From positions 124,001-188,000 of the forward strand of contig JAUTXW010000322.1 of assembly GCA_030620095.1 (NCBI GenBank): a stretch of DNA of 64,000 nucleotides, read 5' to 3'. Under the pieces are notes generated by a model. It was given only the letters and a program-made list of their open reading frames with translations, was not told the DNA's origin and made no database searches. A program made the translations under genes and the position numbers. The stretch comes from Kuschelorhynchus macadamiae (lineage: Eukaryota; Arthropoda; Insecta; Coleoptera; Curculionidae). The stretch's first letter is position 1, and each line of letters begins with the position of its first letter. Shown here one piece after another: positions 34,236-46,255 of the stretch.

Positions 34236-37200
34236 TCAGGTCACCATACGATAAGGGCCTTCCCATGATTTCTGCAACTTCGGCGAGCGTCCCTTAGTTC
34301 TTTTTGGATTGTATAACCAAACTTTTTCTCCAACTTTAAATCCAGTGTGATTGGCTCGTAAATCATAACGTGACTTCATTTTATCGCTTTCTATCTGTAA
34401 TTTATGGCGGACCTCTTCATGGATTTCTCTGAGGCGTTCACTAACCTGGCTGGCATAATCCGTAGTAGTTATCTTATTGTCAGGAGGTCGTCCAGTCAAA
34501 AGGTCGACTGAAAGCTGTAAATCAGATCCAAATATTACACTGGCAGGTGTTTTTCCAGTGGATTCATGAACTGCAGAGCGATAGGCCAGTAAAAATGGTT
34601 GAATGCATTTATCCCAGTCACTTTGTTGTTCATTAACTTGGATTTTCAGGTGGTTCTCCAAAGTTCTATTAAATCTTTCAACCATTCCATCTGACTGCGG
34701 ATGAAGAGGCTTTTGAATACATCGAATTCAAAGTTTCTGCCTTGGTCGGAGTGTATTTCCCTTGGAATTCCATATCGGCAAATCCATTCATGAAATAGTA
34801 CGTCGGCGACAGTGATGGTTTCTTGATTGGGTATTGCGTAAACTTCTGGCCATTTGCTGAAGTAATCCATCGCTACTAATACAAAGCGATTCCCGGACTT
34901 ACTAACTGGAAATGGCCCGGCTACATCTATGGCAATTTGTTCGAAGGGTGCTCCCACGTTGTACTGCTTCATTTTGCCACGAGTACGAGTTTGGGGTCCT
35001 TTACTGGCGGCGCAGTCTGTGCAGGTTCGGCACCAATCTTTCACATCTGTACGACTTCCTAACCAATAAAACCTTTCTCGAACTTTTTCAAAAGTCTTCA
35101 TAACATCAAAATGTCCTCCGCCTACCCCGTTGTGTACGGCTTGCAACACTTCAGGAATTCTCTTTGAGGGCAAAATAGTTTGGTATTTGTTATTTTTGCC
35201 ATCAGAACTTTTCCAGATTCTTTTTAACAAGCCGTCTTTTATCACCAGAGTCCCATAAAGCCCAGTATCCTTTAAATTTCTGTGATTTAGCTCCAATTTC
35301 TTGGTAACAAAGTCTTGGTGAATTTTCTAATTTCAGTTTAATTATAGGGCCAATATCTGGGTCTTCTTGCTGATCTTTGGATAACATTTTAGTGTCCCAC
35401 TCTGGAGAGCTTTGAAGTGCTGTTCTTCGGCAATGAAAATCGTCAGGATCTTCTCTTTCCTCGTGTCTGTTGCAATGTTTACAACTTTCTGGGCATGGTC
35501 TTCTTGATAAAGCATCAGCATTTTTATGATTTAACCCTTTGCGATGTTCAACTTTAAAGTCATATTCCTGTAGGCGCTGCAACCACCTGGCTATTTGTCC
35601 TTCGGGATTCTTAAATTGTAGCAACCATTTGAGTGATGCATGATCCGTCCTTAAAAGGAATTTTTGCCCATACAAGTACTTATGAAAGTGCCCCAATGTT
35701 TTAACAATAGCCAGTAGTTCTTTCCTTGTCACACAGTAGTTGCGTTCAGGTTTAGAAAGAACCGTGCTGAAATAGGCTATTACTTTTTCTTCGCCATTTT
35801 GTACTTGCGACAAAATACCACCAATAGCGGCATTGCTGGCATCGGTTTCTACAATAAACATCTGAGATGGCTCAGGATATGACAACACTGGAGGATTACA
35901 CAAAGTTGTTAAATGCTTCTTCACATTCTTGTGCTTTCAGTAAGTCGATGTAATGGTCTAGCGATATTAGCAAAACCTTTTATGAATCCTCTGTAGTACG
36001 TACAAAGTCCTAGAAAACTCCTTAGTTCATATCTGTCCTTTGGTATTGACCAACTTTGAATGGGTTTAGTCTTCTCAGGATCGGTTTTTACTCCATGTTC
36101 GGTAATTACATGGCCTAGATATGTCACTTCTTTTTGAACAAACTGGCACTTTTTGGGACTGAGTTTTAAGCCAGCCATTCTCAGTTTCTGGAAAACAGCT
36201 TCAATATTCTTTAAATGCCCTTCAAATGTTTTCCCAAGAATAATGATGTCATCTAAATATACTAGGCATGTTTCCCATGTCATTCCATGTAATGTCAGTT
36301 CCATTAAACGTTCAAAAGTTGCTGGAGCTTTGCATAATCCAAAAGGCATAACTTTAAATTGCCACAGTTCAGTCCCAGTAGAAAACGCTGTCTTTTCTTG
36401 ATCATCTGGATTAAGCTTAACTTGCCAATAACCACTTTTCAGGTCCAGGGTTGAGAATCCATTTTGATCCTGTTAAAGTGTCCAAGGTATCATCAATTCT
36501 TGGTAAGGGAAAGCTATCTTTCTTTGTGACGTCATTGAGCCTGCGGAAGTCGACGCAGAATCTGGTGGAACCATCTTTCTTCTTAACCAGGACTACTGGC
36601 GATAACCAGGGACTTTGCGATGGCTCTATAATGTCTTGTTTATCATGCCGCTTTGCCAAAGGTATTCGTCTAGGAGGTTGTTTTATCGGTGCTGCATCAC
36701 CAGTATTAATTCCATGTTGAACTATGTTGGTTTTTCCTAAGTCGCTGTCAGCCAAAGAGAAGACATCTTGATTTCTACTCAGAAGTTCTTCCAATTTGGA
36801 CACCTGATCTTTATTTAGTAACTGTTGTGATGATTTCACCAGGTCTTGAAGTACCTTAGGTAAAGTATTTGCAGGTCCTGAAGGTGGCAAATTTGTGCAG
36901 GTAAATATTGTATTAGCAGGTTGACAGGTTCTGATCTTGTCACCCTTTTTGACTTGCTGAGGATATTCTTTAATGTTCATCATTTTGACAAATATTGTAT
37001 ATCTTCTACATCGACTCAAAGTTCTTGCTGGTAAAATTCGCTTTCCATATAGCGGACAGTCTTGAATTGGCTCGAACAAAATAACTTCTTCATCTAAGTC
37101 ATCAAGGCACTGCTTTCACTACGCATTCTGACCTCGCAGGTAAAGTAGCATCTTCTAGCAAAATAACTTTTAAGATAGTAGAATTGTTTCTTCGTGGCAG

Positions 37201-37551
37201 GTTCATAACTATTTCTTCATTTTTCGTACGGAGGACTCGTTGGGGTATATCAAGGACAAATTTATGTTCGTTCATAACATCAAGACCAAGTATCACGTCA
37301 TCCATTATATTTGCGACGAAAACAGCGTGTATGAAGCTAGTGTTCCCCAGGGTTACTTCAGCTTCATGGATGCCTTTCACAGGTATAATTTCACCGTTGG
37401 CGGTTTCGAAGACATATTTTTTGTATGGATTTTCTGTCTTGCAAGGATCTATAATGTCTGGCCTTACTATGGTGTGGGTTGAGCCGCTATCCAGTACCAT
37501 TTCACAGTCCCCGACCGCATATCTTCCCCGGTACCACCAAGCTAGAGCCAT
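34236..37551 (-). pseudogene. gypsy pol region (protease, reverse transcriptase, RNase H, integrase), frameshifted
   Basis: Protease: VLDSGSTHTIV (37551-37102). Reverse transcriptase: STRFCVDFRRLNDVTK (37079-36417), then PFGLCKAPATFERLM and LVYLDDIII with the catalytic YLDD (36349-35921). RNase H: IVETDASNAAIGGILSQ and NADALSRRPC (35924-35202). Integrase: a His-His-Cys-Cys zinc site (HNGVGGGH and CRTCTDC), core residues in IAIDVAGPF and HSDQGRNFE (35296-34646), and the final Glu in MVERFNRTLE (34685-34236). Frame changes are visible near 37100, 36460, 35925 and 34690. The order and motifs are complete, but no single protein can be read. Confidence 0.9.
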
Positions 37552-38947
37552 TATTCTGCAGCCGGGGTACTTGAATTTTTATTAATGATGATGGGGCTTG
37601 GTAGCACCTAGCCAGATTTCGCCCCTTAAAACTGACTAATGGAAGTTTTTCCTGAATATCTTCGGGAATCCCATTGCTGGTACAGCGGCTTTGCACATGT
37701 CCCTCTTTATCACATTTCCAACAACGGATGCCTTTTCTTTGTCGGAAAGTTAAAGTTTTATTTTCGTCTTTCTGATGTTTAAGAAGAATGTCTGGCAGTT
37801 CTTTTATAATGTTAGAATTATTTTCATTTGAAGTCCGGTATTCTGGAGTATACTGTAGTTTTCGTAGTTTTCCTTGACTCCTGGATGTTTGTTTAGCCGT
37901 TTCAAACTGAAGGGCATATGCAAGAGCTTCTTGAATCTTCTTTATTCTAGCCATTCTTAAAGCTTGGTTGGTATCAGGATCACGAAGGCTTTCAATAAAA
38001 CGGCTTACTGCCAACTCTTGCTTGATCTCTTCAGGGTAGGATGGATAAGTCAAGTTAATTAGTCGCACAATATCTGCTTCATACTCTTGAAGACTTTCGT
38101 TATATTTTTGCCTTCGACATTGAAGTTGGGCTTTATAAACCTCCTGTAGATGTGCTTCACCATAACGCATTTCTAGATGGCTTACTAATGTCCGAAAGTC
38201 ATTCTGTTTATCTTCAGGTATGTTCCTTAGCACCTCCATTGCTTCACCACGCAAGAAACAAACCAGTGCTCTTGCCTTTTCGGTGGATTCCCAATTATTT
38301 CCCGTTGCATCAGCTTCAAATTGTCTCAGGTAAGTAACCCATGGCACTTTACCATCAAACGTTGGTGGTTTTATCACATGTGATGAAGAGACAACATCGG
38401 ATTTAAACTCACATTGTATTCCAAATTGTATCTGGGACCGTAGACTTTGGATTTCCTGCTGCATTTGGTCATGAACCTCCTTAACTTGCTTTTGTACCTT
38501 CTTCTCCATTTGTCCCATTTCCTCTTTTACATCTTCCTTGGTCATTGTCAAATAACATTTTTCTAGTTATTTCTTCTTGATTCTTTCTTACGTTTTGTAT
38601 TTCTTGCTTCATATCTTCTTGATTCTTCCTCATATCTTCTGTAAGTTCGTGCTTTAGTTCCCCTTGGTTCTTCTTCATGTCTTCTTTAAGTTCTTGCTTC
38701 ATGTCTTCTTGGCTCCTTTTCATGTCTTCTTGACTTCTCTTCATGTCTTCTTGGTTCTTCTTCATGTTTTGTATTTCTCGTTTTACATCTTGGGTTTTCT
38801 TCATGTCTTCTTTAAGTTCATTCTTCATTTCTTCTTGAGTTTTGTGTATGTCTTCTTGACTTCTCTCCACGTCTTCTTGGTTTTTCTGCATGTCGTTATG
38901 CATTGCATATGCATCAGTTTCATCAAAGAATCCAAATTTGCTGCCAT
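37502..38947 (-). pseudogene. gypsy gag with repeat-encoded coiled coil
   Basis: A start at 38947 (MAANLDSLMKLM) is followed, after a frame change near 38900, by 38903-38481, a Lys/Glu/Gln-rich coiled coil made of QEDMKRS-like units. Then 38551-37502 carries the capsid-like part (PPTFDGKVPWVTYLRQFEAD; LQEYEADIVRLINLTYP) and a CCHC zinc knuckle (CWKCDKEGHVQSRC). Frame breaks near 38900 and 38520 show decay. The knuckle would bind genomic RNA during particle assembly. Confidence 0.8.
38575..38895 (-). repeat. Minisatellite encoding the gag coiled coil
   Basis: Degenerate units like 'cttcatgtcttcttg' recur about every 21 or 33 bases, giving repeated QEDMKRSQEDMK and ELKEDMKKNQ blocks. Confidence 0.75.
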
Positions 38948-39008
38948 GAGTATTGCTGCTAGTAGAAACTATTTTCTTACTTCTACATCTTACTTCTTTT
39001 GGATCCTA

Positions 39009-39026
39009 ATCCCGCTTCTGACACCA
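39009..39026 (-). promoter_or_regulatory. Primer binding site, tRNA-Leu-like
   Basis: On the minus strand TGGTGTCAGAAGCGGGAT begins two bases after the 5' LTR. The TGG start and position mark a primer binding site; the match to tRNA-Leu 3' ends is from memory of insect elements. Confidence 0.65.
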
Positions 39027-39028
39027 AT

Positions 39029-39449
39029 TGTTCCGGATTGGCCGGTACACAAATACGTAGTTTCTGAATGCACTCCTTTTATTCAAAACACAGGTTACAG
39101 GTATCTCAGGTAAACACTGGTTATACCTAACAATCGTAACTAAGGTAACTTTAAACTCGTCAATGTCAGCTTGTTAACACTTCGAAATCTCAATTACAAC
39201 TGAATCCAAATGAGGCTTCGCGGCGCGCTTATATAGCCTTTAGAAAAGGATGGAATGATCTAGAAAATTCTTGAATAATCTAACTACTACAGGGTGAGAT
39301 GAATTAAGCCTAACAGAACATTCGAGAGAACGATTTTTGACACTAACATAGTCCTTACATGGATAAAAATTAAGGTAAAGCTATTTCAATAAAATAACAA
39401 ACAATAAATAAATTCATCTAAATCTGAACAAATCTATAACTAGGCCTAA

Positions 39450-39453
<4 letters not shown>
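39029..39453 (-). repeat. gypsy 5' LTR
   Basis: Inner end GGAACA on the minus strand next to the primer site. The outer end lacks TGTTAC and changes straight into (TA)n. It contains AATAAA-like and TATA-like (cgcttatatag) elements. It is near-identical to the 3' LTR apart from scattered substitutions and a short insertion near 39320. Confidence 0.85.

Positions 39454-39503
<50 letters not shown>
39454..39503. repeat. (TA)n tract between gypsy and the DD41D element
   Basis: About 50 bases of TA dinucleotide; its last TA serves as target duplication of the next element. Confidence 0.95.
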
Positions 39504-39506
<3 letters not shown>

Positions 39507-40366
39507 GGTTCGCCAAACTCAGTGTTCAGTATATTCAATTCAATTCAGCGTATTAGAAGTATATGGAGAACGAGTAAAGATATTTACTTGAGATTTGGGT
39601 AAGTTTCATACTAAGAAGTGAACTTTATTTTAAAAATAATTTCGAAGTTGCGGCGTTGCCAGCTCTATTGCAAACAGACAGAAAGTTTCTTTTTTTAAAT
39701 ACAATACCCTGTATATTATTGCATTGTCAAATTCTATGTATTATTCTGAGCATTTTTTATGTAGTATGTCCTATACCTAATTTGAGAGGTTTCTGAAATA
39801 AAAATTATTTTCTAATTTTTAAGGGTCAAATCGAGTTCAATGTAAAACACGATATATTTTTAAAACGTTGTCCCAGAATTCTGAAATTTTTATACGAGTT
39901 TCCGAACATGTAGGTTAATTGACGACTCAAGGTAATTTTTAATTAAAAGTTATACAGGGTGTATAAAAATATAGTTTATTCGCGATGAACAGAAATGTTC
40001 ATAACTCGATTTTTTTAAATGGAACACCCTGTATATTTTAATTGCATCAAATAGAGAGAGACATTGCCTTTCAAATGACATTAGGCATTCCTATACCTAT
40101 CTCTGATGGGTAATGAACTAAGTGGCATTTTAAAAAAAAATCGACCATTTTAGTATTTTCTGTAAAAAAAATCTATTTTAAGCGCACTGAATAGAGAAGT
40201 AAACATTTTTGTCAAATACTGGCAAGTTATTTCTACGTATATCTGTCTTAAAGATACCTAAATGGAAATACTTTTCTTGAGAAAAATCGATAATTTAATA
40301 GTAACAATATGTATTCACAAACGCTTTTGATAAAAAATTAACGATACTACCGAATAAAACAATACT
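39504..40366. repeat. Left long terminal inverted repeat of the DD41D element
   Basis: 863 bp matching the right arm with about 85-90% identity. It contains internal copies of the end-like motif: 'aataccctgtata' (39704), 'tacagggtgtata' (39953) and 'ggaacaccctgtata' (40021). Confidence 0.85.
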
Positions 40367-41111
40367 CACGATGGAACACCCTGTATATTTTTGTTGCATC
40401 CAACAGAGAAAAAATTACCTTTCAATAGTATTAGCATCGCTGATGATTAATTAATTAGATGCCATTTAGTAGAAGCACGAATAATATCTCGTAAAACGAA
40501 AGATTATTTAACTAGTAGGCTGTGCACGCCTGTCAGCTCCCAGGAAACCAAACAGAGAACATTTGTTTTTAATATGCATAGTTGTGAAAAATTCACTAAC
40601 TTAAAATGGCAAATTCTTACTCAAGTGTAGAAATTCTAAATTTGTTTTATGTACACGGTCAATGTGATAAAATAATATCAAGAACATGTAGACAATTTAA
40701 TCAACTTTATCCAGATTCTGTCCCAATGAACGAGAAAAAGTTTAAAAGAATAGAGAAGAATTACAGAGAGTACAATAATGTTAAAAGACGAAGACTTCAA
40801 GTCAAACCTGTAACAGGTAACGAAGACAATGAAATTACTGTTTTGTCTTATTTCCATACATACCCTCACGCATCAATTAATAGCGCAGAGAAAGATTTAG
40901 GCATTTCTTACAAATCGGTGGAAAGAATTTTGCACAAACATAGAATGCATAATTATAAATTTATAACAGCCCAGGCTTTAGAGCCTACTGATCCTCCTCA
41001 GCGCGTCGCATACTGCGAAATGATCCTGATGCGTACACAAGAAGATCCCAACTTTTTAAAAAAAGTTATTTGGACGGATGAGAGCAAATTCACAAAAGAA
41101 GGGATATTTAA

Positions 41112-43514
41112 CCCATTATTTCCCGGTGTTCCAAAAATGGAACATCGAAGAATTTTACATTTTAGAACATATGCTCATGGTCTAAGATGCTAAATGTTTT
41201 TATGATGGATAGTAATATGCATTAGGCATAAATAAGAGCGGCGCTAGTTGTATTCAGAGTGCCAAAGAGGTAACAGTGTGTTGTTGTAAATCGTGTTTCG
41301 ACTGAGCTGCTATGAGTAACAAAGAGTAAGTTAATATTATTTTACCTGTTTCTTTCTAAGTATGGGGTTTTTTAAAATAAGAAAGGTATATGACTGTAAA
41401 TTTATTTAAAATCGTAGGGGTTTGCTAAAACATACAGGAAAAACTTTTACGCCCTCGGAAAAAAGAATGTTCCAATAATGGAACACCGGGCCTACTACAT
41501 GCATAAAGCGGAAATTTTCTTTCAGAATTCTGACTACGGAGCAGATAGCTGCGATGTTTGAGGACAAGGAATTTTGGAAGGATTTTAGTAGGGCAGATGT
41601 ATACATTACTCCACCCGCTGATGAGGGCGCGGGAAGCGAGGAAGATAGTGGAGACGAAGATGAGGGGGAAAATGTAGATCACCTTAGTGGGGCACAATTG
41701 CGGGCTCAGGCTATAGCCGTTCTTCACTCAACAGAAAACGAACCTCAAATAGTTGGAAGATAATATTCCACTTTCAGAACTTGAAAAATCGTTACAAGGC
41801 ATCCCAAAACGGCGAAATTGGGACAAATCTATTGATATTGTTTCTCCAAACAAGATCTTTCCAAATTTGGGCAAAACTATTACTCTCTCTGATCCGGTAG
41901 AATACTTTGAAATATTTTATGATGCGGAAGTTTGCGAATTTCTTAAAAATAATTTTATTGCATATGCTAGGTCGAAGGGTGACTTTTCCTTCGATATCTC
42001 AGTTCCCGACTTAAAATGTTTTATGGCCATTCTTTTATTATCTGGTTACTTGGATATCCCACGATGGAGAATGTTATGGGAATGTGATACAGAAACCTAT
42101 AACCTTACAGTGAGTAGTGCCATGAGACGGAATAGGTTTGAGCAAATAAAAAAATACGCACATTGTGCTGACAATAATACACTCGCCAAAAACGATAAAT
42201 TTGCCAAGTTACGGCCATTATTTGATATGCTAAATAAGCGCTATATGGAAAATGCAGGTTTTCAGCAACATCTCAGCATCGACGAAAGTATGGTTCCATA
42301 TTTTGGCAGGCATTCCGCCAAGCAATTTATTAGGGGAAAACCAATTAGATATGGTTATAAAATGTGGTGTTTATGCGAGCCTCTTGGTTATCTTATGCAA
42401 TTTGAACCATACCAGGGAAAGCAAGAAGGACGTACAAATATGGATTTGGGTGTTGGTGGTTCTGTAGTAATGTTTTTATTATCGAAATTACCTAAGAATG
42501 TGCACTTCAAAATTTATGCTGACCGCTATTTTTCGTCTCTGAAACTTGTAAACCGTCTTCAGCAAATGGGATATGGTTACACTGGGACAATAATGTCAAA
42601 CAGAATCGAAAATTGTCCCATAACACCAGTAAAAATTTTAGAAAAACAGGCAAGAGGGACGTATGATTTTTGCACTGATAAAGAAACAGGCATAACTGTT
42701 ACGGCATGGAATGACAACAGAGTTGTCCTAACCGTCAGTTCGTGTGATACTGTTAACCCTATTCAGCAAGCAAGCAGATGGATTGCCAAAGAAAAAAAGA
42801 AATTACCCGTATCGCAACCACAAGTAATTTCGAAATATAATAAATACATGGGTGGCGTTGATCGGATGGATGAAAACATTGATCGATACAGGATTTCAAT
42901 TAGATCAAAAAAATGGTGGTGGGCAAATTTCGCGTTTGCGCTTGATACTAGCATGCACAATGCCTGGCAAGTATATCGAAGAAATGTGGATTGTGCTCAT
43001 ATGGATTATCTTGCTTTTCGTCGATACGTTGTAAGAGTTTACTTACAAAAATATGGAACTCCTGTTGCTGGAGGAGGGAGACCAAAATCTTCAAAAGGAT
43101 TAGAAAGCAGGGTTTTAGACAACCTAAGATATGATCGCATAGATCACTGGATGATTCCTTCCGAGAAGCAGAATAGATGTGCTGTCTGTAAAAAAAATTC
43201 GACAAAAAAATGTGAAAAATGTAACGTCAATTTACATGAGATATGTTTTAAAAGTTTTCATTTGCGTTGATTTTAAATACATTTGTATAATAATGAGAGA
43301 CATGCAATAAAATGAGTACTTAAAAATTTTGAATTTTATTGTCATTATATACTTAGTAGGCCCGGTGTTCCAATTTTGGAACAACGTTTTTTTTGCAAAA
43401 AATTGGCAAAATCTATTTTTTAACTCAATTTAACATATCATTACAATATAATCCCCTATTTAATCTAAAATTCATAAATAAAAATGATAAAAAATTAATT
43501 CGGGCAAAGATGGG
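41112..43514 (+). mobile_element. piggyBac element with TTAA duplication, nested in the DD41D transposase
   Basis: Flanked by TTAA at 41108-41111 and 43515-43518. Ends are CCCATTATTTCCC and, in reverse complement, CCCATCTTTGCCC (10 of 13). Subterminal imperfect palindromes of the form GTTCCAnnnnTGGAAC occur near 41128, 41470 and 43367. Length 2403 bp, near full size for an autonomous piggyBac. Confidence 0.92.
41312..43270 (+). CDS. piggyBac transposase, one intron, one apparent frameshift
   Basis: Exon 1 (41312-41325) gives ATG plus MSNK. A GTAAGT donor and TTTTCTTTCAG acceptor (41326-41525) remove 200 nt and join to EILTTEQIAAMFEDKEFWKD. The N-terminal part is acidic (SEEDSGDEDEGENVDHLSG). 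Near 41750 the frame shifts by one base; the rest (41753-43270) is a 505-residue open frame with the DDE_Tnp_1_7 core: first Asp in LSIDESMVPYFGRH, second in IYADRYFSS, third in YMGGVDRMDENI. The end is a cysteine-rich zinc-binding domain (CAVCKKNSTKKCEKC). The function is cut-and-paste transposition at TTAA with seamless excision. The single indel may be real or a sequencing error. Confidence 0.9.
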
Positions 43515-44122
43515 TTAACAGAAGAAATTCACATTTTTGGTCCAAAGAAAATCCTTATTTTATCAGAGAAAAAGGTTTTCAATACAAGTTCGGTTTCAAT
43601 GTATTTTGCCTCATGATGAATGACAAAATAAAGTTTTGCTTTTACGATGAAAATTTAAATTCTGAAAAATATTTGGAAATATTGAAAACTACAGTTTCTG
43701 ATTTCCTCGACGAGTTACCATTGAACTTACTCCGGAGCTGCTGGTATCAGTTAGATGGGGCACCGGCTCACTGTACAAACGAAGTAAGTGCGGAACTTAC
43801 TACAATCTTCGAAGACAGATGGATTGGCCGACGAGGTCCATGGATTTAGCCACCTAGGTCCCCAGACCTTACCCCTCTCGACTTCCATCTTTGGGGCAGG
43901 GTAAAAGGGATAGTTTATCAGACGCCAGTAGAAACAAAGGAAGAACTCCTAAATCGGACAAGAGAAGCACTGCTGGCATTATCCGCGGAAGAGATTCAAA
44001 AAGCAACGAGTCATGTAATGACACAAGTTCTGGAATGCCTCATAGTTAATGGAGGACACTTTAAACAGTTCAGTTACTGACAATTCATTTGGGGATAGTT
44101 CTGTTGTTAGCTATATTTTTGT

Positions 44123-44945
44123 AATATTGTTTTATTCGGTTGTATCGTTAATTTTTTATCTAAAGCGTTTGTGAATACATATTGTAAATATTAAACTATA
44201 GATTTTTCTCAACAAACGTATTTTCATTTAGTTATCATTAAGATAGATATATTATTGACAAAAATGTTTACTTGTCTATTTAGTGCTTTTAACATAGATT
44301 TTTTTTCCAAAAAATAATAAAATGGTCGATTTTTTCTTTTAAATGCCATTTAATTCATTACCCATCAGAGATAGGTATAGGAACACCTAATGTCATTTGA
44401 AAGGCAATGTCTCTCTCTATTTGATGCAATTAAAATATACAGGGTGTTCCATTTAAAAAAAAATCGAGTTATGGACATTCTGTTCCTCGCGAATAAACTA
44501 TATTTTTATACACCCTGTATAACCTTTTATTAAAAAATACCTTCAGCCGTCAATTAACCTACAGGTTCGGAAACTCGTATAAAAATTTCAGAATTCTGGG
44601 ACAATATTCTAAAAATATATCGTGTTTTACATTGAAGCCGATTTGACCCTTAAAAATTAGAAAATAATTTTTATTTCCAAAACTGCTCAAAATAGGTATA
44701 GAACATACTACATAAAAAATGCTCAGAATAGTTCGTAGAATTTGACAATGCAATAATATACAGGGTATTGTATTTAAAAAAAGAAACTTCCTGTCTGTCT
44801 GCAATAGAGCTGGCAACGCCGCAACTTCGAAAATATTTTTAAAATATAGTTCACTTCTTAGCATGAACCTTACCCAAATCTCAAGTAAATATCTTTACTC
44901 GTTCTCCATATACTTCTAATACGCCACTGAGTTTGGCGAACCCTG
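44123..44945. repeat. Right long terminal inverted repeat of the DD41D element
   Basis: About 823 bp, the reverse complement of the left arm, lacking a roughly 30-base piece present near 39522-39552. Confidence 0.85.

Positions 44946-45000
<55 letters not shown>
44946..45000. repeat. (TA)n tract right of the DD41D element
   Basis: TA run with two TACATA interruptions; its first TA is the right target duplication. Confidence 0.95.
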
Positions 45001-45543
<543 letters not shown>

Positions 45544-45549
45544 GCCTGT

Positions 45550-45740
45550 ATTTTTCGCATGCATGGCCCTTAATTTTAGACTGAAATTTGAAGAAATCGG
45601 ATAAGTAGTTTTTTAGCTGTGCCGCGAACAGACAGACTGACGGACAGACATACCTACAGACAGACGGAATTGAGAAAACATGAAACATCTAGGGACCCTT
45701 AAACGTAAAGATCTGAAAAAATCTCACGAGGGAAGTATTA
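45550..45740 (-). repeat. Reversed fragment of the GTCTGTC-type repeat
   Basis: 'cggataagtagttttttagctg', 'gacagactgacggacagac' and 'atctagggacccttaaacg' match, in reverse, the repeat at 18720-20440. Confidence 0.7.
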
Positions 45741-45904
45741 ACTAATTATCTTGTGTTTTTAACAAAAGTGTATAATATTTTTGCAAAGTAAAATTTTTTG
45801 TTATCACAATACAAAAAAAAACAAGTTTTCTTTGCACAGGGGTGGCCCGCATTTAAATAAATGATACTGTATATATATATCTTAATAATATTGCCTAATA
45901 TAAT

Positions 45905-46255
45905 AAAAAAAACTATTTTCTTTCTCCCTGTATATTTGTAAATAGCCCATCGAGATTTAATAGTTCGATAAAAGAATCACACAACATTTTGGTATTCACT
46001 GTGTTTTCTGATTTGATTCATAATGTTGTGACCTTTGGACCCGCACGATAAGACCGCATTCGACTATATGACCGTTAATATTGTAATATTTTAATTTTTC
46101 AAGCAGAATGTCATGTTGGACACAGTCAAACGCCTTCGAGAGGTCGAAAACATTATTTGCATATAATGTCCCCTCTCGAAGGATTCAATGCTATCCTCCA
46201 GTAGACCCAAAATGGCTTGGGTCGTAGATTTACCCTCTCTATGTATGAATTATAC
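45905..46255 (-). pseudogene. CR1/Jockey-type LINE reverse transcriptase fragment
   Basis: Minus-strand text includes GKSTTQAILGLLEDSIESFE and, in another frame, DLSKAFDCVQHDILLEKLKY, the finger/palm region of LINE reverse transcriptases. Only this short window remains and it contains frame changes. Confidence 0.75.

Larger units (their letters stand above)
33687..39453 (-). mobile_element. Ty3/gypsy LTR retrotransposon (dead)
   Basis: Two LTRs of about 420 bp in the same orientation enclose gag and pol on the minus strand. The order is gag, protease, reverse transcriptase, RNase H, integrase, typical of Ty3/gypsy (Metaviridae-type elements such as 412, 17.6 and 297). No envelope frame exists: the integrase ends about 130 bp before the 3' LTR. 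Several frameshifts make it non-coding. The LTRs differ at a modest number of sites, so the insertion is old but not ancient. Confidence 0.9.
40606..44080 (+). pseudogene. DD41D transposase, split by piggyBac and with one stop codon
   Basis: The 5' part (40606-41111) starts at ATG and has an N-terminal helix-turn-helix region (SYSSVEILNLFYVHGQCDKI), a second one (NSAEKDLGISYKSVERIL) and the first catalytic Asp in VIWTDESKF. The 3' part (43519-44080) continues in the same frame with RRNSHFWSKENPYFI, the second Asp in WYQLDGAPAHC and the third in SPDLTPLDFHLWG, and stops at TGA. Together they make 355 codons, normal for Tc1/mariner. The only other lesion is a TAG at 43847-43849. The protein would cut and paste the element at TA. 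Confidence 0.9.
39504..44945 (+). mobile_element. Tc1/mariner-type (DD41D) element with ~0.85-kb terminal inverted repeats
   Basis: Outer ends CAGGGTTCGCCAAACTCAG and CTGAGTTTGGCGAACCCTG are perfect inverted repeats flanked by TA. The inverted similarity continues inward to 40366 on the left and about 44123 on the right. It encloses one transposase gene that is split by a piggyBac insertion (41112-43514). Without that insertion the element would be about 3.0 kb. The spacing of its second and third catalytic Asp is 41 residues. Confidence 0.9.

Noticed and set aside
33687..39453. Endogenous retrovirus with envelope
   Set aside because: No envelope frame: the integrase ends about 130 bp before the 3' LTR.
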